Source of the DNA: Dyadobacter sediminis
GTDB lineage: Bacteria > Bacteroidota > Bacteroidia > Cytophagales > Spirosomataceae
DNA length: 64,000 nucleotides
Reading direction: 5' to 3'
NCBI RefSeq assembly: GCF_005860765.1
Contig: NZ_VCEI01000025.1
Span: forward strand, 1 to 64,000
How positions within the stretch are numbered: the stretch's first letter is position 1; each line of letters starts with the position of its first letter. Positions 23,244 to 30,803 of this stretch are shown piece after piece. The translations under genes were made by a program, and so were the position numbers. The notes beneath the pieces were generated by a model. That model saw only the letters and a program-made list of their open reading frames with translations, was not told the DNA's origin and searched no databases.

Positions 23244-24356
23244 TTATTTACCTGTCAACATAATTTTTGCGCCATTTTTCCGGATCGATTCATAAACTGC
23301 ATCCACAACAATCATATCCTTTAAACCTTCGGCTCCGCTTACGTTCGGGTCGGGTTTGTTGTTGAGGATAATGTCTGCAATACCGTCCATCTGCAGAGTC
23401 TGATGCGTTACAACCGGCTGGTTCATCGGACCCAAATGCGTATGGCCTTTAATCGGGCCGTAACTGAAAGCCGGGCTTAGTTCCGCAAAACCTTTTTCGC
23501 CGACCACATATAGTCTTTCATAATTATTGAAATTGTAAGTGGTTCCGCAACTGGCGATTACACCGCTCGGAAAGCCAAGCTGGAACATAATGGTTTCGTC
23601 CACTTCCTTGAATTTTACGGGATCCGTTTTGCTTTCCTGCGCAGTGACCCAGATCGGTTCTTCGCCCGTTGCATATCTTGCGCCGTTCAGTGCATAAATG
23701 CCCACATCCATCATTGCACCGCCGCCAGCCAATGCTTTTTTGAGCCTCCACTGATTCGGATCGCCGGATTTGAAACCCATGTAATTGTTGACGTGCATAA
23801 TTTTGCCAAATTCGCCGGCTTCGCGCATCCGGATCAGCTCGCGGGTATGCGGTTCAAAATGCATGCGGTAACCGATATAGAATTTTACACCCGCCTTTTC
23901 GCAGGCTGCGATCATTTCGCGCGTTTGCTTTGCATTGTCAGCAACCGGTTTTTCGCAAAGTACATGTTTTCCTGCAGCGGCAATTTGCAGTACATGCTTG
24001 TGATGCAGCGAGTTGGGTGTAACTACATAAACAAGATCTATATCCGGATTGTCTTTTATTTTACTTACATTCTCGTAGTTATAAGTATTTTTCTCCGGAA
24101 TGTTGTATTTCTGTTTCCAGGTTTCCAGCTTGGAAGGCGTTCCCGAAACAGCCCCGACCAACGTGGCCATTTTACAATCTTTCATTGCCTCCGCAACGCG
24201 CGTACCGTAACTTCCAAGTCCCATAATGGCGACCCGTAATTGTTTGTCAGCTTTTGGGCTGGCACATGATGCGCCGGCATAAGCAGGCAAGCCGGAAATG
24301 GCCGTTGCACCAATTCCAAATGAAAGTTTCTGAAGAAAGTCCCGACGAGAATCCAT
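23244..24356 (-). CDS. Gfo/Idh/MocA family oxidoreductase with Tat signal
   Basis: A 370-residue dehydrogenase. Near its start it has SRRDFLQKLSFG, a twin-arginine export signal, followed by LRVAIMGLGSYGTRV, the NAD(P)-binding Rossmann loop. HVLCEKPVADNAKQT carries the family's EKP motif with its catalytic Lys, and GGGAMMDVGIYALNGARY is the typical active-site helix. The family oxidises or reduces sugars and derivatives. Export of such enzymes via Tat with bound cofactor is known from glucose-fructose oxidoreductase. I use the ATG at 24356, which puts the Tat motif at the terminus; an in-frame ATG 45 bases upstream exists. It is first in an operon with the GH18 gene, suggesting work on a sugar released outside the cytoplasm. 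Confidence 0.9.
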   Translation of the reverse strand: MDSRRDFLQKLSFGIGATAISGLPAYAGASCASPKADKQLRVAIMGLGSYGTRVAEAMKDCKMATLVGAVSGTPSKLETWKQKYNIPEKNTYNYENVSKIKDNPDIDLVYVVTPNSLHHKHVLQIAAAGKHVLCEKPVADNAKQTREMIAACEKAGVKFYIGYRMHFEPHTRELIRMREAGEFGKIMHVNNYMGFKSGDPNQWRLKKALAGGGAMMDVGIYALNGARYATGEEPIWVTAQESKTDPVKFKEVDETIMFQLGFPSGVIASCGTTYNFNNYERLYVVGEKGFAELSPAFSYGPIKGHTHLGPMNQPVVTHQTLQMDGIADIILNNKPDPNVSGAEGLKDMIVVDAVYESIRKNGAKIMLTGK

Positions 24357-24618
24357 GTGAGTAAGATCTGAATTATTTATTGATAAAGATTTTTGAGTCA
24401 TTTTTCAGGATCAATGCACGGATTAAATTTAAGCCGGTGCATGTTTTCGTAATGATAGCCATTTTTGTTTTCAATTCCGTGTTTCTGCTTGCAGATTAAA
24501 GCGATTGATTCTCGGATAATTAAAAAGAGGCATTGAAGAGTTATCTCCTTATATCAGGCTGTTTTTAGAAAATGATTGGCCGTAAAATCTCGGGTCAAGT
24601 AGATAAAAGTATTATTGT

Positions 24619-25209
24619 TCACAAAGTACTTTCAGATAAACGCTTCTTTGCCGGCGGAACAAGTTTCAGTCCATTTTTATCCAGTTTGATATTTCTTTCT
24701 GCCATTTTTTGCAATGAGCCTTGAATTCTGTTTAAAGTAGCAGCCGGGATTTCGGTAAAAAACAAATCTTCCATATCAATGTCCAGTAATTTATGGATCA
24801 AAAGAAGGTCATTGGCTGAAAAAGCACGGATTCCGTTCAGCAGTTCAGAAGTATAGGATTTGCTATGAGCCAGCAATATTCCAAGGTCATTCTGTTTGAG
24901 GCCAAGGCTTTTTAGCTTTTCCAGGATCAACGCTCTTCTCCGTCTGAAAAATTTAAATTCTGTGGCAGCCTGGATTTCTGCCGCATCGCTTTCCGCAACC
25001 TGAGCTTCTGTAACCAAGCTTTCATCCGACCAATGAGCAGATTCGTATTGGATGATTAAAGCTCTAAGTTCTTTTCTCATCGGTTTCAGTTCTGGTTGTT
25101 CTTCACTCAGCATGCGTAAAGATCTTTCAGCCAAGACGGCTCTTTCCAGATCGAGTTCAGAAGTTATTTCACCTTTCCGGATTATGGATAAAATATCTGT
25201 TTCTTTCAT
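24619..25209 (-). CDS. higA: HigA-type antitoxin with XRE helix-turn-helix
   Basis: A 196-residue protein. The HTH lies at about residues 93-150 (ALILEKLKSLGLKQNDLGILL then SYTSELLNGIRAFS), with HigA-like sequence before it. It is longer than typical HigA (about 100-130) owing to an N-terminal helical region of about 90 residues. The toxin gene ends in TGA overlapping this ATG as ATGA, so the start at 25209 is well supported and translation is coupled; a start 27 bases upstream inside the toxin gene is less likely. It should neutralise the HigB-like toxin and repress the operon. The toxin-first order is typical of HigBA. Confidence 0.82.
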   Translation of the reverse strand: MKETDILSIIRKGEITSELDLERAVLAERSLRMLSEEQPELKPMRKELRALIIQYESAHWSDESLVTEAQVAESDAAEIQAATEFKFFRRRRALILEKLKSLGLKQNDLGILLAHSKSYTSELLNGIRAFSANDLLLIHKLLDIDMEDLFFTEIPAATLNRIQGSLQKMAERNIKLDKNGLKLVPPAKKRLSESTL

Positions 25210-25547
25210 TTCAGAATATTGTTGCTTTTGAGCCATTTTTCAATACTTCTTTTGTTGTTCTTAAAAATGCTTACATATTCGTCATGTGAGCCAGCCCATA
25301 ATACAGTTGCTTCATTTTCTTCAAATTCAATCAATACCAATACCCGGTGATGATGAATATTAAGAAAGTAAATGCCATTGCTATGAACTTTATCCGCATC
25401 TTTTCTTAGCGTCTGAAAGTTTTCTGTTGAAATACATTCGATACTTTCAAAATCTGCAATCAGGTTTTCAATAGCCTTAGTCAACTTTGTATTTCCTTGA
25501 TTTTTAAGCTTTAATTTAATCAGGATTCTTGTTCCTTCTATCAGCAT
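25206..25547 (-). CDS. higB: HigB-type RelE-superfamily toxin
   Basis: A 113-residue protein with the HigB_toxin pattern: an N-terminal strand and helices (KLTKAIENLIADFESI), RKDADKVHSNGIYFLNIHHH, and a C-terminal AGSHDEYVSIF block corresponding to the GTHAEYDxI signature of the family. Such toxins are ribosome-dependent mRNA interferases. It is the first gene of a two-gene operon and overlaps the antitoxin start by four bases. A 9-bp inverted repeat lies just upstream of its start as a candidate operator. The N-terminus is unusual in lacking the common RII...F start, so this may be a divergent member. Confidence 0.82.
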   Translation of the reverse strand: MLIEGTRILIKLKLKNQGNTKLTKAIENLIADFESIECISTENFQTLRKDADKVHSNGIYFLNIHHHRVLVLIEFEENEATVLWAGSHDEYVSIFKNNKRSIEKWLKSNNILK

Positions 25548-25565
25548 GAATGGTCAAATTTAAAT

Positions 25566-25592
25566 AAAAGTTCTATTAAAAACAGAACTTTT
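25566..25592. promoter_or_regulatory. Inverted repeat upstream of higB, candidate autoregulatory operator
   Basis: Arms 25566-25574 and 25584-25592 (AAAAGTTCT/AGAACTTTT) are exact reverse complements with a 9-base spacer, centred about 32 bases upstream of the higB start. This fits the dyad bound by HigA in other HigBA operons; it is not shown here. Confidence 0.5.
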
Positions 25593-25649
25593 GGAAATGT
25601 AGCTTTGTACATTAGACTCACAAGCTGCATTGAAGTCACATCGTAACGC

Positions 25650-25687
25650 AAAAAAGCAGGCTTCCGGATCAGCGGAAGCCTGCTTTT
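25650..25687 (-). terminator. Intrinsic terminator downstream of the 25.7-kb secreted protein gene
   Basis: A perfect 14-bp stem (25652-25665 and 25674-25687, 8-base loop). On the minus strand it is followed by a run of T, 20 bases after the stop codon of the gene at 25708. Confidence 0.88.
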
Positions 25688-25707
25688 AAATTTGATGCAG
25701 AAAACGA

Positions 25708-26091
25708 TTACTTCACAGTAAGCATTCTTTCTGTTTTTTGTGCAGATAACTGGAATGTTTTAGACTGCATTTCATTGCCGCTGATTACTTCCAGACGATA
25801 CTTACCGGCTTCCATTTCATCCAGGTTCAGTGAGCGGCCGAATTTTTGCTCGTTCTTGTTAATCTTTTCACGATAAACAACATCACCGTTTTCATTTTTG
25901 ACCAGAAGCACTGTGCTGGCATCTTTATTGACTTTGTCTACCAGAACATTGATTTTGCCGGATTTTGTCGGATAAATGCCTGTTCCGAACGTCGATGCTT
26001 TTTTGGTTTCCTTGTCTTCTGCGCTGGCAGTGAAAGTGGCAGTTGCTAAAAGAACTAATGCGAATGCGAAGGTTTTTACTGAATTTTTCAT
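25708..26091 (-). CDS. Small secreted protein with an Ig-like/sorting-domain-like fold
   Basis: A 127-residue protein with a clear signal peptide (MKNSVKTFAFALVLLATATF, cleavage near TASAEDK). The mature 105 residues are basic and beta-rich (KINVLVDKVNKDASTVLLVKN, VYREKINKN, AGKYRLEVISGNE, KTFQLSAQK) and read like a single immunoglobulin-like domain, similar in pattern to DUF3244 proteins or free-standing type IX sorting domains. I do not claim export by T9SS. Function is unknown. It is monocistronic with a strong terminator immediately downstream. Confidence 0.72.
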   Translation of the reverse strand: MKNSVKTFAFALVLLATATFTASAEDKETKKASTFGTGIYPTKSGKINVLVDKVNKDASTVLLVKNENGDVVYREKINKNEQKFGRSLNLDEMEAGKYRLEVISGNEMQSKTFQLSAQKTERMLTVK

Positions 26092-26299
26092 GGCTATATT
26101 TATTTATGATTTGCTGTTGTTGTAACTAAAAGAACATGACAAATGTATATGTTATGCTTGGTACTATGTTATACAAAGTACATGAGCGGAGAAATGGAAA
26201 TGCTGAGTGGCAATTATGTAAAATAAGCAATTAAACGGTACGGAGTTGTTGGATTGCTTTCTTGTGAAAAAGTCCTGAAATCTCATTATAAAGGCTTAT

Positions 26300-26345
26300 A
26301 AAACGAAAAAAGCGGCTTTCACTCCAAAGCCGCTTTTTTCGTTTT
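26300..26345. terminator. Strong bidirectional-looking terminator after the MFS gene
   Basis: Perfect 20-bp stem (26300-26319 and 26326-26345, 6-base loop) with A-runs and T-runs inside the stem, 14 bases after the MFS transporter stop on the minus strand. Confidence 0.88.
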
Positions 26346-26358
26346 ATGAAATCGGACA

Positions 26359-27600
26359 TTACTCCTTTTCGATGAAATTCATGTCTTTTGTAAAAGTCTC
26401 TTCCAGAAAGTAAAGTGCAGTCAGCGCGACAAGGCTCGTTGTGGCTCCGATCAGTAATCCGCTTTGTATTACACCCAGATCGGGTTTGAAGTTTACAAAC
26501 AATGCAGCCAGCGGGATTGTGGCGCCTCGGACAAAGTTTGGAACCGTCGTTGCAACGGTCGCACGCAGGTTTGTCCCGAAAAGCTCAGCCGCAATGGTGA
26601 TGAACAGGGTCCAGTAGCCATTGCAAAATCCAAGTAAAGTGCACATCAGATAAAAGGAAAACAGATCCTGCATCGGAATCATCAGATAGCCGATCACCAT
26701 AGCCAGTGAAAGCATAATGAACAAGCCGATCACCCGTTTCCTGCTTTTCAGATACTGACTGAGCAGCCCGCTTCCGATATCTCCCAAAACCTGTCCGGAA
26801 AATGCCAGCATCACTGCTTTTCCTGCATTGATTCCTTCAACTCCCTTAGCTGCACCGAACTCCGGCGAAAATGTAATGAGAATTCCGACTACAAACCAGA
26901 TCGGTAAGCCGACGAGTATGGCCATCAGGTATTTTCCGAAACGTTTTCCGTTTGTCAGGATCATCAAAATATTTCCCCGGTCCGCAGTCTGTTCTTTTAT
27001 TTGTCGGAACATGCCCGATTCAAAAACATTGAACCGCAGCACCAAAAGCAGCAAGCCCATTCCGCCGCCTACGAAATAGGAAATCCGCCATGCAAAAAGA
27101 TCCGCCACAAAATAGGCAAGTATGGCGCCCAGAACGCCCAATGTTGCAACAAGCGTAGTGCCGTAACCGCGGATTTCTTTCGGAAGTACTTCTGTGACCA
27201 GCGTAATGCCTGCTCCAAGCTCGCCTGCAAGTCCTACGCCCGCAATGAAACGGAGTAATGCATATTGTTCCAGCGATGTCACCAATCCATTGCCGATATT
27301 GGCCAGTGAATACATGATAATAGAACCGAAAAGGACCGATAACCGTCCCTTTTTATCTGCAATGATTCCCCAGAGAACACCGCCGATCAGCATTCCGGCC
27401 ATTTGGTAATTAAGCAGACTGATTCCTTCAGTAAGCAATCTTTCAGCCGGAACATTCAGTGCCTTAAGACTAGGAACACGCACAACGCTGAAAAGAAAAA
27501 GGTCATACATATCGACCAGATAACCCAATGCCGCCACAATAACCGGCACTTGTAGAAGTTGCGAAAGCAAAGAAGGGCGTGATTCGGTTGTTTGTAGCAT
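26359..27600 (-). CDS. MFS transporter
   Basis: A 413-residue inner-membrane protein with about twelve transmembrane helices. The MFS motif A is visible in the loop after helix 2 (GIIADKKGRLSVLFG) and GYLVDMYDLFLFSVVR is helix 1, resembling the sugar/acid symporter branches. It is the last gene of the minus-strand catabolic block (27.8-32.2 kb) and is separated from the SDR gene by a 222-base gap bounded by 7-bp repeat arrays. By position it is the likely importer of the sugar or uronate handled by the GH88, dehydrogenase and isomerase genes. Substrate and energy coupling are not readable from sequence. Confidence 0.87.
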   Translation of the reverse strand: MLQTTESRPSLLSQLLQVPVIVAALGYLVDMYDLFLFSVVRVPSLKALNVPAERLLTEGISLLNYQMAGMLIGGVLWGIIADKKGRLSVLFGSIIMYSLANIGNGLVTSLEQYALLRFIAGVGLAGELGAGITLVTEVLPKEIRGYGTTLVATLGVLGAILAYFVADLFAWRISYFVGGGMGLLLLVLRFNVFESGMFRQIKEQTADRGNILMILTNGKRFGKYLMAILVGLPIWFVVGILITFSPEFGAAKGVEGINAGKAVMLAFSGQVLGDIGSGLLSQYLKSRKRVIGLFIMLSLAMVIGYLMIPMQDLFSFYLMCTLLGFCNGYWTLFITIAAELFGTNLRATVATTVPNFVRGATIPLAALFVNFKPDLGVIQSGLLIGATTSLVALTALYFLEETFTKDMNFIEKE

Positions 27601-27605
27601 GGTGG

Positions 27606-27822
27606 TTGGCGATTAGCTACCAGCTGTTAGCTGTTAGCTTCTTGGGGATTTGATTAACTATTTTTGAGAGTTACAATGGAGTAAATCTTTTATTTTGATA
27701 CTTATATTTAATTTCCTGATAACAAGCAAAATAGCTGAAAGTTCGAATTCAAAAAACTACATTTCACATCTCACTTTTAACAACAAACAGCCAAACGCTA
27801 AAAGCTAATCGCCAACAGCTCA
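27606..27822. repeat. Intergenic segment bounded by inverted 7-bp repeat arrays
   Basis: At 27606-27640 heptamers of the form TTAGCNN run head to tail. At 27790-27822 the reverse form GCTAANN appears (CGCTAAAAGCTAATCGCC and further copies). The two arrays face each other around an AT-rich interior without an ORF. They lie exactly between the SDR stop and the MFS start, splitting the operon. Confidence 0.65.
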
Positions 27823-28593
27823 TCACAACCTGTCAATCAGCATTCCGCCGTCCACGCCGATAACCTGTCCGGTGGAGTAGGGGAAATCGCCTCTTGTAAG
27901 CGAAGCAACGGCTTTTCCTACATCTTCCGGCGTTCCCCAGCGCGGTTGCAGTGCAATGCCGTTCTGAAATAAATTGTCGTATTTTTCCTGGACCTTGGAC
28001 GTCATGTCCGTAGCAATGATGCCCGGCCGTACTTCATAAACGGGAATGTTGAACTCGGCCATTCTGACTGCGAAAAGCAGGTTTGTCATGGCGAGTCCGG
28101 CTTTGGAAATACAATATTCACCGCGGTTTACCGATGCAACAGTTGCTGAAATGGAGGTTACAAAAATGATCGCAGCTTCAAAAGCATGATTGTTCTGCTT
28201 GATATGCGCCATTCTTTTTGCAATGGCCTGCGTCAGGAAAAACGGTCCTTCCAGATTCGTTTTCATGACTTCATGATAATTTTCTATGGAAGTTTCCAGA
28301 ATATCCAGTCGTTCGCGCGGTGCAATTCCGGCGTTGTTTACGAGCACATTAATCTGCCCGAAAACACCATATGCTTTTTCTATAACGAGTTCACGGTCAA
28401 TGGAACTCGCAACATTTCCCTGACAATACAACACCTCGGCGCCAAGCTGTCGGAGTTCGTCCAACGCGGCGGCGGCATTCTCCTCATCACGCACGCCGTT
28501 AATAGCAAGATTGTAACCTTCGTTCGCCAAAGCTTTTGCAATGCCAAAACCGATTCCGCGGCTTCCTCCGGTGATCAGGGCTGTTTTTTTCAT
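27823..28593 (-). CDS. SDR family NAD(P)-dependent oxidoreductase
   Basis: A 256-residue short-chain dehydrogenase. It has TGGSRGIG (residues 8-15), NNAGIAP, and the YCISK active-site Tyr/Lys, with a C-terminal GQVIGVDGGM. Databases would likely call it 3-ketoacyl-ACP reductase, but the context argues for a sugar or sugar-acid dehydrogenase. Its ATG at 28593 overlaps the stop of the Gfo/Idh/MocA gene as ATGA, so the start is well supported and translation coupled. It works in the cytoplasm, probably in the same pathway as its neighbours. Confidence 0.9.
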   Translation of the reverse strand: MKKTALITGGSRGIGFGIAKALANEGYNLAINGVRDEENAAAALDELRQLGAEVLYCQGNVASSIDRELVIEKAYGVFGQINVLVNNAGIAPRERLDILETSIENYHEVMKTNLEGPFFLTQAIAKRMAHIKQNNHAFEAAIIFVTSISATVASVNRGEYCISKAGLAMTNLLFAVRMAEFNIPVYEVRPGIIATDMTSKVQEKYDNLFQNGIALQPRWGTPEDVGKAVASLTRGDFPYSTGQVIGVDGGMLIDRL

Positions 28594-29735
28594 AATTCCT
28601 CGATGTTGACCCATTGACGTTTTTCCCAGCTTTCAATTCCTTTTTCAGCAAGCTGAACGCCTCTTGCTCCGGCTTTCAGGTCCCACGGAAAAGGCGTATC
28701 CTTTACAATGTGTTTTAAAAACAATTCCCACTGCGCTTTAAAGGCATTGTCAAAAATTTCCTGTTCAGGTACTTTTGCCCAACCTTCAAAAAACGGAATC
28801 GGCTGCGGAATATCCGGGTTCCAGACGGGTTTCGGCGTATTTCCGTAATGCTGGATATAACAGTCGCGCAATCCGGCAACAGCAGAGCCTTTTGTCCCGT
28901 CAACCTGCAAAGTCAGTAAATCATCGCGGCGGACGCGGACGGTCCAGGAAGAATTGAAATGGGCAATGACATCGTTTCCCAGCTCGAAAGTCGCGTAGCA
29001 GGCATCATCGGCAGTGCATTTGTAAGGATTTCCGTTTTCGTCAATGCGTTCGGGAATGTGCGTGGCTCCGAGGCAGGAAACGGCTTTTACATTGCCAAAA
29101 AGATTATCCAGCACATAGCGCCAGTGGCAAAGCATGTCTACAATAATTCCGCCGTCATCTTCCTTCCGGTAATTCCAGGACGGCCGTTGGGCAGGAATAC
29201 TGTGTCCTTCGAAAACCCAGTAACCAAATTCTCCGCGTACCGAAAGGATTTTTCCGAAAAAGTCATTCTCCATCAAACGTTTCAGTTTCAGCAGTCCGGG
29301 AAGCCAAAGCTTATCCTGCACAACGCCGTTTTTCAGTCCGGCCGAAGTCGCCAGTTCATACAATTCAAGTGCTTCCTGCACAGAAGTTCCCGTCGGTTTT
29401 TCACAGTAAATATGTTTTCCGGCAAGAATCGCCTTTTTCACAGACTCGGCCCGTCTTCCCGTAACCTGAGCGTCAAAATAAACCTGATACTGCGGATCGG
29501 CAAGTACCGAATCAAGGTCCGTTGTATATTTCTGAATGCCGGCTTGTTTGCAGAGCGTCTGCAGTTTGCTTTCGTTCCGGCCTACAAGAATCGGGTCGGG
29601 CATAATGGTTTCTTCGGCAGAAATCCTGACGCCGCCTTGTTCAATTATTGCCTTTATGGATCGTAATAAATGCTGGTTTGTTCCCATCCTGCCGGTTACG
29701 CCGTTCATGATGATGCCAATGGTATGTGTTGTCAT
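28590..29735 (-). CDS. Gfo/Idh/MocA family oxidoreductase
   Basis: A 381-residue cytoplasmic dehydrogenase. The Rossmann loop is NGVTGRMG near the N-terminus, and HIYCEKPTGTSVQEA carries the EKP motif; DGGIIVDMLCHWRY matches the conserved active-site helix of the family. No signal peptide is present, unlike the Tat-exported relative at 23.2 kb. It is coupled to the SDR gene (ATGA overlap) and belongs to the block with the isomerase and GH88-like hydrolase. The likely role is NAD(P)-dependent oxidation of a sugar or cyclitol intermediate; the substrate is not determined. Confidence 0.9.
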   Translation of the reverse strand: MTTHTIGIIMNGVTGRMGTNQHLLRSIKAIIEQGGVRISAEETIMPDPILVGRNESKLQTLCKQAGIQKYTTDLDSVLADPQYQVYFDAQVTGRRAESVKKAILAGKHIYCEKPTGTSVQEALELYELATSAGLKNGVVQDKLWLPGLLKLKRLMENDFFGKILSVRGEFGYWVFEGHSIPAQRPSWNYRKEDDGGIIVDMLCHWRYVLDNLFGNVKAVSCLGATHIPERIDENGNPYKCTADDACYATFELGNDVIAHFNSSWTVRVRRDDLLTLQVDGTKGSAVAGLRDCYIQHYGNTPKPVWNPDIPQPIPFFEGWAKVPEQEIFDNAFKAQWELFLKHIVKDTPFPWDLKAGARGVQLAEKGIESWEKRQWVNIEEL

Positions 29736-29748
29736 GGTGGTTTTTTTT

Positions 29749-29929
29749 TAGCTATTAGCCATTAGCTAATTAGCATTTAGCGGTTAGCTTTTGGCTTTTA
29801 GGATTTGGTTTTGACTTTTAGTATTTAACTTTCAGCTATTGAATATTTAAAGGTTTGACTTTCGCAAAGACAAATTGCCAATCGCTAAAAGCTAACAGCT
29901 AATAGCTAAAAGCTAATGGCTAATCGCCA
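29749..29929. repeat. Intergenic segment bounded by inverted 7-bp repeat arrays
   Basis: Heptamers TTAGCNN (29749-29800) face GCTAANN heptamers (29883-29929; six tidy copies in a row) across an AT-rich interior. The layout repeats that of 27606-27822, but the interiors are not obviously similar. No ORF or RNA gene is seen within. Confidence 0.68.
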
Positions 29930-29936
29930 GGAAATA

Positions 29937-30761
29937 TTAAACTTTCGAAACAAACGCCTCAACAACTTCTTCCAAAAACAAATGCTGATCTTTTGCCCAG
30001 TGGATATTTGAAAAAATCTCGACTTCGCAGAAACCTTTAAAGCCGGTGTTTTCGACCCAGCTGCGGATTTGCTTCAGATTAATACAGCCTTCGCCCATCA
30101 ACCCGCGGTCATTGAGCATATCGATCGTATTTACTTTCCAGTCGCAGACGTGATAAGCAAAAAGATTTCCGTTTGCGCCGCATCGTGCAATTTCACCTTC
30201 CAGATTTCCGTCCCACCATAAATGATATACATCCACAGCAATGCCTACAAACGGAGAATTAAAGTGTTCCGCCATGTCATTGGCCTGCGCCAGCGTATTG
30301 ATTGCCGAACGGTCCGCAGCGTACATCGGATGCAAAGGCTCAATGGCAAGCTTGACTTTCAGCTTTTCGGCCAGAGGCAGAATTGCCGTAATTCCTTCTT
30401 TAATCTGTTGTCTGGATGTTTCCAATGACTGGCCGGGCGATGCACCGCAAACCAGTACGAGCATGGAAGCGCCCAGTGCAGCGGCTTCTTCCAGCAGCTT
30501 TTTATTGTTTTCAATTGCCTGTGCTCTTCCGGCGCTGCCGGTATGCGTAAAAAAGCCGCCTCTGACATAAGAAACTATTTCAAGACCAGCCTCGCGGATG
30601 ATTTCACCCGCACGATGAGGCCCGATGCCTTCCGTAGCATTCTGCCATACGCTGATGCCTTTTATACCCATGGCTGCATAATTTTCAACGGCTTGCGGAA
30701 GGCTCCACGGCTTGGTTGTAATCGTATGAATGCAGCAGCGATCAAGTGTGATGTTCTCCAA
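29937..30761 (-). CDS. Sugar phosphate isomerase/epimerase (xylose isomerase-like TIM barrel)
   Basis: A 274-residue protein of the AP endonuclease 2/xylose isomerase-like TIM-barrel family. Visible are the metal-binding stretches LAIEPLHPMYA (Glu and His), VGIAVDVYHLWWDG (Asp and His), and the terminal FCEVEIFS (Glu). Members isomerise or epimerise sugars, cyclitols and keto acids with a divalent metal. There is no signal peptide. It lies 42 bases downstream of the GH88-like gene on the same strand, and a 200-base repeat-bounded gap separates it from the Gfo/Idh/MocA gene, so expression of the latter may need its own signal. Confidence 0.88.
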   Translation of the reverse strand: MENITLDRCCIHTITTKPWSLPQAVENYAAMGIKGISVWQNATEGIGPHRAGEIIREAGLEIVSYVRGGFFTHTGSAGRAQAIENNKKLLEEAAALGASMLVLVCGASPGQSLETSRQQIKEGITAILPLAEKLKVKLAIEPLHPMYAADRSAINTLAQANDMAEHFNSPFVGIAVDVYHLWWDGNLEGEIARCGANGNLFAYHVCDWKVNTIDMLNDRGLMGEGCINLKQIRSWVENTGFKGFCEVEIFSNIHWAKDQHLFLEEVVEAFVSKV

Positions 30762-30803
30762 TGTTAAATGATTTTTCAGGTAAATGAAATGGATCGTCTC
30801 AGG

